Source: Bacteroidales bacterium UBA1735 | Lineage (GTDB): Bacteria > Bacteroidota > Bacteroidia > Bacteroidales > Paludibacteraceae | NCBI GenBank assembly: GCA_002315745.1 | Contig: DCID01000021.1 | Coordinates: 1 to 50,497, forward strand | DNA: 50,497 nucleotides | Direction: 5' to 3' | Shown: one piece after another, positions 6,589 to 12,759 of the stretch | Position numbering within the stretch: position 1 is the first letter of the stretch | Layout of the letters: every line of letters begins with the position of its first letter | Translations under genes and position numbers: made by a program | Notes under the pieces: generated by a model | Database searches by the model: none | What the model saw: the letters and a program-made list of their open reading frames with translations, nothing else | What the model was told of the DNA's origin: nothing

Positions 6589-6689
6589 TTTTGAGCTATG
6601 AAATAAAATAAGTACAAGGTCAGTATCAAGTTAGTATAAGATGATTATCGAATAAGTATACAGACCGATTAAAAACAACGATTAGTCAA

Positions 6690-6729
6690 GGTTGTGGTTA
6701 TGGTTGTGGTTGTCGTTGTGGTTAAGGTT
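6690..6729. repeat. GTTGTG-type hexamer array before fdtA
   Basis: Units GTTGTG, GTTATG, GTTGTC and GTTAAG fill the sequence up to the first fdtA start. In the fdtA frame they would read LWLWLSLWLRL, which is why the start is placed after them. Confidence 0.85.
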
Positions 6730-6736
6730 AAAAAAT

Positions 6737-7135
6737 ATGTCCGAACCAAAAATTATACAATTACCTAAGATCTTAGACCGCCGAGGAAACCTGTCGGTCA
6801 TTGAGCAGTTTAAGCAGATTCCGTTTAAGATTGCTCGCACTTTCTGGATCTACGATGTCCCTGGCGATTCACAGCGTGGTGGACATGCCTATAAAGAGTC
6901 CGAGGAGTTCATAGTAGCCCTTAGCGGCAGTTTCGATGTAGTACTAGACGATGGTAAAGGTAATAAACAGACCTATCACCTCAATCGCTCGTATTACGGA
7001 CTCTATGTGCCGAAGATGACTTGGCGCGTGATGGAGAACTTCTCTACCAATTCGTTGGCATTGGTATTGGCTTCAACCCCGTATGACGAGAACGATTATG
7101 TTCGCGATTATCAAACATTTATTGACCAAGCATAA
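6737..7135 (+). CDS. fdtA: WxcM/FdtA-like dTDP-4-keto-6-deoxyglucose 3,4-ketoisomerase (copy 1)
   Basis: A 132-aa cupin. FdtA-type enzymes move the keto group of dTDP-4-keto-6-deoxyglucose from C4 to C3, the first committed step to dTDP-3-amino-3,6-dideoxyhexoses. The signature is ILDRRGNLSVIE near the start, then WIYDVPG and RGGHAYKE. In the related copies downstream this last motif is RGAHAHK; here the second His is Tyr (residue 52), a change at a position thought to matter for catalysis, so activity or specificity may differ. The start at 6737 (MSEPK) is chosen because in-frame codons upstream are hexamer repeat. The next gene follows after 11 bp. Confidence 0.85.
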   Translation: MSEPKIIQLPKILDRRGNLSVIEQFKQIPFKIARTFWIYDVPGDSQRGGHAYKESEEFIVALSGSFDVVLDDGKGNKQTYHLNRSYYGLYVPKMTWRVMENFSTNSLALVLASTPYDENDYVRDYQTFIDQA

Positions 7136-7146
7136 TCTTTCTAAGG

Positions 7147-7704
7147 ATGGGCATCAAGCAAATATATCAAAAGATCCGTATCGCGTGGTATAAACGCCTT
7201 TCTTCAAACAAAAGGGTAGAGGGGCAATGCATAGTTCAGCAACCTGTGATATGGAATGGGCGTGGTAAAATTGTTTTGAACGATACGATTATCGGTTGGA
7301 ATCCATCTTCGGGATTTTATGATGGTTCGTGCTATATAGAGGCAAGAGAGGAAGATTCTACTATAAAAATAGGTTCCTCTAATATTAATAATGGTTTCTG
7401 CTGTATAGCCAATCATGGCTTAATTGAAATAGGAGATGGTTGTTTGATAGGTACGAATGTGCAGATTATCAATTCTGACTTTCATTCTATCAATTTGGCG
7501 CGAAGACATACTGGGGGGGGTAAAAGTAAAGATGTTCGCATAGAGGATAACGTGTTTATAGGTAGTAATGTAAGTATTATGAAGGGTGTGACGGTTGGAT
7601 ATGGCGCGGTAATCGCAAATGGATCGGTCGTGTTTGATGATGTGAAGCCAAAGACGATTGTTCGTGGTAACCCAGCGGAGTTTTATAAAGATATTATAGA
7701 TTGA
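7147..7704 (+). CDS. Left-handed beta-helix acyltransferase, 185 aa
   Basis: A hexapeptide-repeat transferase of the maltose O-acetyltransferase/WbbJ type, which acetylates or acylates sugars using acyl-CoA. The repeats IKIGSSNINNGFCCIANHG, IEIGDGCLIGTNVQIIN and VFIGSNVSIMKGVTVGYGAVIANGSVV are visible. SDFHSIN carries the expected catalytic His, and the protein ends in the family-typical GNPAE. A run of eight G residues at 7513-7520 encodes Gly-Gly in the middle of the gene and is a site where slippage would shift the frame. The stop overlaps the next start (TGATG). Confidence 0.8.
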   Translation: MGIKQIYQKIRIAWYKRLSSNKRVEGQCIVQQPVIWNGRGKIVLNDTIIGWNPSSGFYDGSCYIEAREEDSTIKIGSSNINNGFCCIANHGLIEIGDGCLIGTNVQIINSDFHSINLARRHTGGGKSKDVRIEDNVFIGSNVSIMKGVTVGYGAVIANGSVVFDDVKPKTIVRGNPAEFYKDIID

Positions 7705-8120
7705 TGAATAGAGTCTCTGTATATGATTGCTCGGTGATAGAGTTGCCGAAAATTGAGTTTCCCACCGGGAACCTTACTCCTGTGGAGGGTAATGTGAATG
7801 TGCCGTTTGACGTCAAGCGGGTGTTCTACTTATACGATATCCCCGGCGGAGAAGCACGTGGAGCCCATGCGCATAAGCAGTGTCATCAGTTTCTCATCGC
7901 AGCCAGTGGCGCGTTTGAAGTAGTGTTGGACGATGGCATTAATAAGCGTACGGTCATGCTCAATCGTCCCTATATGGGGTTGCATGTACTACCCGGTATC
8001 TGGGCTGCCGAACAAGGCTTCTCCAGTGGCTGTGTATGCTTAGTGTTGACTAGCGATGAGTACAAGGAAGAAGACTACATCCGTGATTATGATGAATTTT
8101 TAGAGTTTGTGAAGCAATGA
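7704..8120 (+). CDS. fdtA: FdtA-type sugar 3,4-ketoisomerase (copy 2)
   Basis: The same cupin family as the genes at 6737 and 10249, with an intact YLYDIPGGEARGAHAHK motif and the C-terminal YIRDYDEFLEF. I use the ATG at 7704, overlapping the previous stop; an in-frame TTG lies one codon upstream. It overlaps fdtC by ATGA (8117-8120), so the two are translationally coupled and probably act in one pathway: isomerisation, transamination by FdtB, then N-acylation by FdtC. Confidence 0.9.
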   Translation: MNRVSVYDCSVIELPKIEFPTGNLTPVEGNVNVPFDVKRVFYLYDIPGGEARGAHAHKQCHQFLIAASGAFEVVLDDGINKRTVMLNRPYMGLHVLPGIWAAEQGFSSGCVCLVLTSDEYKEEDYIRDYDEFLEFVKQ

Positions 8121-8587
8121 TACATCCATTAGCAGATTGCAAAATATCTATCCTTGAATCGACAACCATTTGGCAGTTCTCTGTGATTTTAGAGGGTGCA
8201 GAGGTCGGCGAGAATTGCAATATCAATGCTCACTGCTTGGTAGAGGGTGGAGTGAAAATAGGTAATAATGTGACGCTGAAATGTGGCGTATATTTATGGG
8301 ATGGAACCGTAGTAGAGGACAATGTGTTTATTGGTCCAAATGCCACTTTTTGTAACGATCGCTATCCTAGAAGCAAACATCAAGTACCACATAAGACATT
8401 AAGAATTGGTAGGGGCGCTAGCATTGGCGCAAGAGCGGTTATCTTAGATGGCGTGACTATTGGTGAGAATGCTATGATCGGTGCTGGTAGTGTGGTGACG
8501 AAGGATGTCCCTGCTGGTGAATTATGGGTGGGAAATCCTGCACGATTTGTTAGAAAACTAAAAAAACGTATTAATGATATTGAATAA
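8117..8587 (+). CDS. fdtC: FdtC-like dTDP-3-amino-3,6-dideoxyhexose N-acetyltransferase (copy 1)
   Basis: A 156-aa left-handed beta-helix protein. The start MIHPLADCKIS and the regions CGVYLWDGTVVEDNVFIGPNATFCNDRYPRS and SIGARAVILDGVTIGENAMIGAGSVV match the WbbJ/FdtC family that transfers an acyl group from acyl-CoA to the 3-amino group of the nucleotide sugar. It is coupled to fdtA by ATGA and ends just before fdtB. A second copy with the same start motif is at 15088. Confidence 0.85.
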   Translation: MIHPLADCKISILESTTIWQFSVILEGAEVGENCNINAHCLVEGGVKIGNNVTLKCGVYLWDGTVVEDNVFIGPNATFCNDRYPRSKHQVPHKTLRIGRGASIGARAVILDGVTIGENAMIGAGSVVTKDVPAGELWVGNPARFVRKLKKRINDIE

Positions 8588-8588
8588 T

Positions 8589-10238
8589 ATGCAAGTACCC
8601 TTTTTATCCTTAAAGGACGTCACTGCCCTACACGGCGCGGAAATTAACGAAGCCGTTACCCGCGTGGTCAATAGCGGCTGGTATCTCCAGGGCGAAGAGA
8701 ACGCCCGCTTTGAGCGCCACTACGCCGACTATATCGGCACCAAGCACTGCATCGGCTGTGCCAATGGCCTCGATGCCCTCATCTGGATATGGCGCGCCTA
8801 TATCGAACTCGGCGTCATGCAGCCCGGCGACGAAGTCATCCTCCCTGCTAACACCTATATCGCTACCCACCTCGGCATCACCGAGAATGGACTCATTCCC
8901 GTCTGTGTAGAGCCTAAATTGGATACACTAGAGATTGATGATGACCGCATCGAAGCCGCCATCACTCCGCGTACCAAGGCTATCTGCATCGTGCACCTAT
9001 ACGGTCGCTGCGCTTGCACGCCAAAGATTTTAGATCTGTGCAAGAAATATAACCTCAAGTTGGTCGAAGACAACGCGCAGGCGCATGGGTGTTGGGGGCC
9101 TATCCTAAATCCTTCCCTAAAAGGAAGGACTTCATTTGCGGAGGTGTTTGGAGCACATACGGCGGATACAACCCAATATGATTTATTGGAGGGAAATGCG
9201 GTGAATAATCGCAAGAATCCGACGGAAGCGGAGGAGGTAATGTGGTCATTATTAAAGGCAAATAACATAGGATTACACTTCCGTCGTCAGCACGTGATAT
9301 TAAACTATATCGTAGATTTCTTCTGCGCAGAAAAAGGCTTGACCATTGAATTGGATGGCGGTTATCATTTTGATCTGCAACAAAAAGAGTACGATGAGGA
9401 GCGGACCAAACATCTTACCAATTTAGGGTATACCGAGCTCCGCTTTACCAATAGTGAACTATTATGTAATCCAGAAGGAGTGCTCGCTAAAATTAAATCC
9501 GTAGCCTCTAAACTCCCATCCTTCCGCGCCAATAGTCTCCCTTCCCTTCAGGGAGGGGACGGGGGTAGGCTGGTACGTACCGGCTCATTGGGTGATGCCG
9601 CGGGGCACAGTTTCTATCCGGGTAAGAACTTAGGTGCTCTCGGCGACGCAGGAGCGGTGACTACTAACGATGACGACCTAGCAGCTTGTGTCCGCGCACT
9701 CGCGAACTACGGTAGTCAAAAGAAGTATGTGTTCCAATACACAGGTCGCAATAGCCGTCTCGATGAGATACAGGCCGCTGTATTGGATGTAAAACTGAAA
9801 TACTTAGATCAAGATAATCAGCACCGTCAAGAGGTGGCTAAACTATACTACGAAGGTATCCATAATCCTCTAATCACGTTACCCAAGCGTTTGGACGATG
9901 CGAATAATGTGTATCACCTTTTCCCTATATTAGTAAACAACCCTTCCCTTCAGGGAGGGGCAGGGGTAGGCTTACGTGACCGCCTGCATGATTATCTTGC
10001 TTCTAATGGCGTAGGAACGGTGATACATTATCCCATTCCCCCACACATGCAAGAGTGCTACGCTAAGGAGTTGTGGAATGTGTATAACACTCCCCTCCCA
10101 GCGGGGGAGGGGTCGGGGGAGAGGCTGCTCCCCATCACCGAGCAAATTCACAATTCAGAATTGAGTCTGCCTATTGGTCCAACGATTACGGCAGAGGAAG
10201 TGGTGTATATTATTGATTTGATAAATAATTTCCAATAG
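8589..10238 (+). CDS. fdtB: FdtB-like PLP aminotransferase interrupted in frame by a DUF559 domain
   Basis: A DegT/DnrJ/EryC1-family aminotransferase (549 aa from the ATG at 8589; family members are about 365 aa). It installs the 3-amino group on the dTDP-3-keto sugar made by FdtA. Family motifs are intact: GCANGLDAL, LPANTYIATHLGI, VEDNAQAHG and SFYPGKNLGALGDAG, with the PLP lysine K346. Between VEDNAQAHG and RTGSLGDAAGHS, about 160 residues are inserted (9090-9578): palindrome, DUF559 domain, palindrome. Two more palindromes lie in frame at 9941-9960 and 10091-10110 and add about 12 and 20 residues. Subtracting these gives the normal length, and the frame is never broken, so a working enzyme with an extra surface domain is possible. 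Confidence 0.85.
   Translation: MQVPFLSLKDVTALHGAEINEAVTRVVNSGWYLQGEENARFERHYADYIGTKHCIGCANGLDALIWIWRAYIELGVMQPGDEVILPANTYIATHLGITENGLIPVCVEPKLDTLEIDDDRIEAAITPRTKAICIVHLYGRCACTPKILDLCKKYNLKLVEDNAQAHGCWGPILNPSLKGRTSFAEVFGAHTADTTQYDLLEGNAVNNRKNPTEAEEVMWSLLKANNIGLHFRRQHVILNYIVDFFCAEKGLTIELDGGYHFDLQQKEYDEERTKHLTNLGYTELRFTNSELLCNPEGVLAKIKSVASKLPSFRANSLPSLQGGDGGRLVRTGSLGDAAGHSFYPGKNLGALGDAGAVTTNDDDLAACVRALANYGSQKKYVFQYTGRNSRLDEIQAAVLDVKLKYLDQDNQHRQEVAKLYYEGIHNPLITLPKRLDDANNVYHLFPILVNNPSLQGGAGVGLRDRLHDYLASNGVGTVIHYPIPPHMQECYAKELWNVYNTPLPAGEGSGERLLPITEQIHNSELSLPIGPTITAEEVVYIIDLINNFQ
9090..9578 (+). mobile_element. DUF559 endonuclease-like cassette flanked by GC-rich palindromes, inside fdtB
   Basis: The left end carries CCTTCCCTAAAAGGAAGG (9111-9128) and the right end carries TCCCTTCCCTTCAGGGAGGG (9538-9557) followed by GACGGGGGTAGGC. 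Between them lies a DUF559 domain: NNRKNPTEAEEVMWSLLKAN, FRRQHVILNYIVDFFCAEKG, LTIELDGGYHFD and LRFTNSELL. DUF559 belongs to the PD-(D/E)XK-like group related to very short patch repair nucleases. The second DUF559 gene in this window (44819) has the same kind of palindromes on both sides, which supports a mobile unit. It has no start or stop of its own within fdtB, so it is expressed only as a fusion. Confidence 0.75.
9941..9960. repeat. Solo palindrome inside fdtB
   Basis: CCCTTCCCTTCAGGGAGGGG, followed by CAGGGGTAGGCTT, is nearly identical to the right flank of the DUF559 cassette 390 bp upstream. It encodes NPSLQGGAGVGL in frame. Confidence 0.85.
10090..10123. repeat. Second solo palindrome inside fdtB
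   Basis: CTCCCCTCCC and GGGGGAGGGG pair around AGC; GTCGGGGGAGAGG follows. It encodes NTPLPAGEGSGERL in frame near the C-terminus. Confidence 0.8.
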
Positions 10239-10248
10239 TTAAACAACT

Positions 10249-10662
10249 ATGAAACAAACAACCGTAGATGATTGTCGCATCATTGACCTCCGTAAGATCT
10301 CCGATCCGCGAGGGAACTTAACCGTGATAGAGAGCAATGGCGATATACCGTTTGACATCAAGCGTGTCTATTACTTATACGATGTACCCGGTGGCGAAAG
10401 CCGTGGTGCGCATGCGCATAAACAGTTGCAGCAGTTGATCGTTGCTGCCAGTGGGTCGTTTACCGTGACACTAGACGATGGCACAAAGAAACGCTCCTTC
10501 AATCTCAAGCGGTCGTACTATGGTCTGCTTGTGGTACCAGGTATCTGGCGTGATTTAGATGACTTCTCCAGTGGTAGTGTATTGCTTTGCTTGGCCAGTG
10601 AGCACTATGATGAGAAGGATTATGTGCGTGATTATCAAGAGTTTTTGGAATATAAGAAATAA
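10249..10662 (+). CDS. fdtA: FdtA-type sugar 3,4-ketoisomerase (copy 3)
   Basis: A 137-aa cupin with an intact YLYDVPGGESRGAHAHK motif and the C-terminal DEKDYVRDYQEFLEYKK. It is close to copy 2 and also to the truncated copy at 14993-15088. It follows fdtB by 10 bp and precedes the first Septu-like ATPase by 9 bp, so the defence genes are read from the same transcript. The third copy is unlikely to be needed for a single pathway. It may serve a different 3-amino sugar, or be left over from recombination between fdt clusters. Confidence 0.88.
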   Translation: MKQTTVDDCRIIDLRKISDPRGNLTVIESNGDIPFDIKRVYYLYDVPGGESRGAHAHKQLQQLIVAASGSFTVTLDDGTKKRSFNLKRSYYGLLVVPGIWRDLDDFSSGSVLLCLASEHYDEKDYVRDYQEFLEYKK

Positions 10663-10671
10663 TAAGGCAAT

Positions 10672-11973
10672 ATGAGAATTACAGAGTTATCTTTCCGTAA
10701 CTTGCGATTATTTGGCGAGACGGATCAGTGCATAGACTTTTCTCTGGAGAAGAATGTTTCTATTTTGTTAGGAGATAATGGTGCTGGTAAGACATCTTTG
10801 CTTCATGGTATTACTGTGCTTTTGAGTCAGTTCTTTGAACCATTTCCATCAATCCCTGTCAAGCAATTTTCAGATGACGATGTACACATGGTTTCCAGTA
10901 AAAGACGTGCGGATTATTTGTGTGTTGATTTGAAGTTGCAAGTTCCGGAGCTTAATACAGATGGCACTTTCCAAGTGTTGGAGGTTAAGCATTATAAAAA
11001 AGGCAACAAACCTTGTCCTTCGTCGGAGTTCGCGCAAATCAGAGGATATGCTCAAAAGAAGAAAGATGCTATTGATAACGACCAGCAAGTAATGCTTCCA
11101 ATATTGGCTTATTACGGAACGGAGCGCGGACAAATCAAAGCACCGGAAAGCCGTAAGGGGTTTAATGATGTGTTTCCGCGTTGGGCAGCGTATGAGAAAG
11201 CGCTTGAGCCCGCTACGAATTTTAAGCGTTTCTTTGAGTGGTTTGAGCGTAATGAGAGTGCAGAGCTGCGGGAACAAAAACAACGCAGGGATTATGATTA
11301 TACCCTGCCGGTCCTGAATACCGTTCGTAGGGCACTGTCTAAGATGGATGAGAATTTGCGAAATCCGAGGGTGGAGTACAGCCCCTTGCGTTTCGTAATG
11401 GATGATTATTCCAAGGATAAAAATCATCCTACTGAAATTCGTATTGAGAGAATGAGCGATGGCTATCGTATCATGATTGCTTTGATTGCCGACATAGCAG
11501 CTCGTATGGCAGAGGCTAATCCCTCGCTTGAAGAGTCAGGATTTGAGGATGCCTTGAATACTCCGGGTATTGTCTTGATTGATGAGATAGATCTGCATCT
11601 TCACCCGATGTGGCAACGGAAGGTAATTGGCCAACTGACGACGATTTTCCCTAAGGTACAGTTTATAGTAAGTACCCACAGCCCCAATGTCGTGTTGGGT
11701 GATATGGAAAATTCGCAAGTGATTAAATTGGATCAGGGCGAGGTGGATGATTCTGTAGATTTGTCACAGTATGCTAACTATGATGTCAGCTTGCTGCTGC
11801 TTAGCCAATTGTTTGGACTGCATAATGTTCGTAGTAATCAATTTATGGTGTTGTCGGACGAGGCAGAGGCACTATTGAACAAAGGGCACCTGAATGAGGA
11901 TGAATTGGCCAGACTTTGTGAACTCAGCAAGATGTTGGGTAAGTATCAATATGTAAATGATTCGCAGCGATGA
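10672..11973 (+). CDS. ptuA: Septu-like ATPase (PtuA type), system I
   Basis: A 433-aa AAA/ABC-type ATPase. Walker A is GDNGAGKT (34-41), a signature-like RMSDGYRIMIAL lies at about 263-274, Walker B GIVLIDEIDLHLHP at about 298-311, and the switch histidine is in STHSPNV. The HNH gene overlaps its stop by ATGA. An ATPase of this kind coupled to a TIGR02646-type HNH protein is the Septu anti-phage arrangement (PtuA/PtuB), in which the ATPase complex controls a DNA-cutting partner. The AT-rich, less biased coding of this region differs from the GC-richer sugar genes around it, which fits acquisition by transfer. Confidence 0.75.
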   Translation: MRITELSFRNLRLFGETDQCIDFSLEKNVSILLGDNGAGKTSLLHGITVLLSQFFEPFPSIPVKQFSDDDVHMVSSKRRADYLCVDLKLQVPELNTDGTFQVLEVKHYKKGNKPCPSSEFAQIRGYAQKKKDAIDNDQQVMLPILAYYGTERGQIKAPESRKGFNDVFPRWAAYEKALEPATNFKRFFEWFERNESAELREQKQRRDYDYTLPVLNTVRRALSKMDENLRNPRVEYSPLRFVMDDYSKDKNHPTEIRIERMSDGYRIMIALIADIAARMAEANPSLEESGFEDALNTPGIVLIDEIDLHLHPMWQRKVIGQLTTIFPKVQFIVSTHSPNVVLGDMENSQVIKLDQGEVDDSVDLSQYANYDVSLLLLSQLFGLHNVRSNQFMVLSDEAEALLNKGHLNEDELARLCELSKMLGKYQYVNDSQR

Positions 11974-12722
11974 TACGGATACAGAAATCGGCAGCAGTAC
12001 CTGCAACTTTACTTTCTCAGGACGTAAGTAACGAGAAAGCCCGGTTGAATAATATGGTTGCTAACAATCAGCCGATAGGGTATAAGCATTTCAAGAAGGA
12101 TTTGTATGGTGCACTGGACGTAAGGCACCAACTTCTTACGGACCAACACGAGAAGTGCGCATATTGTGAGACTACTCTTTTGGATAAGGGGGGTGGTGAA
12201 GTTGAACATTTTCGACCGAAGACAAAATACAGAGCAACTCGGCAACGTGGTGCGTCTCACGCTCCTGCATACTATTGGTTGGCCTATGATTGGAACAATA
12301 TGCTTTGCAGTTGCCATGAGTGCAATCGAATCAAGTCAACGTTGTTTCCTTTGGTACAAGAGGCCAATAGGGATATTCAGCACCAGAATATAGGGCAGGA
12401 ACAGCCGATTTTGGTTAATCCGTGTCAGTTAGATCCTGCCAATATTATGGAGTATCGGTATTATCTGGTATGTCCAAAGCAGGATGCACAAGGCAATGAT
12501 AATGTACAGGCACAGCAAATCATAAACAATATTCTGAAATTGAATCGTGATGATCTAAAGGAATTGCGCAGGAGACATTGGCAGGCGTTTGTGAATAGAA
12601 TGCATAATTCTCAGGTGGATTTTGATACTATGTTTCGGCAGAAGGTGGCGGAGTCCGGTCTGGCGGCAGAAGATGTGGAGTTTGTGGGAATGTATGTTAA
12701 TCAGAAATATAAGAATATGTAG
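11970..12722 (+). CDS. ptuB: HNH endonuclease (PtuB type), Septu-like system I
   Basis: A 250-aa HNH protein. Zinc ligands CAYC (C63, C66) and CHEC (C115, C118) bracket VEHFRPK with H80 and the later WNN (N110), the arrangement of TIGR02646/PtuB proteins. It is presumably the effector that cuts DNA once the ATPase is triggered by infection. The start codon overlaps the ATPase stop, so the two are made together. It is followed by 37 bp of spacer and then a third ATPase gene. Confidence 0.8.
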   Translation: MIRIQKSAAVPATLLSQDVSNEKARLNNMVANNQPIGYKHFKKDLYGALDVRHQLLTDQHEKCAYCETTLLDKGGGEVEHFRPKTKYRATRQRGASHAPAYYWLAYDWNNMLCSCHECNRIKSTLFPLVQEANRDIQHQNIGQEQPILVNPCQLDPANIMEYRYYLVCPKQDAQGNDNVQAQQIINNILKLNRDDLKELRRRHWQAFVNRMHNSQVDFDTMFRQKVAESGLAAEDVEFVGMYVNQKYKNM

Positions 12723-12759
12723 ATCGTTTTGAGATACTTGAAATGAAAATTATTTAGTT

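Noticed and set aside
8574..8588. Upstream fdtB start at 8574 (MILNN)
   Set aside because: It lies inside the end of fdtC. MQVPFLSL at 8589 is the usual family start.
9090..9578. Intein inside fdtB
   Set aside because: No Cys/Ser at the first position, no His-Asn at the end and no splicing-block motifs. The content is a DUF559 domain between palindromes.
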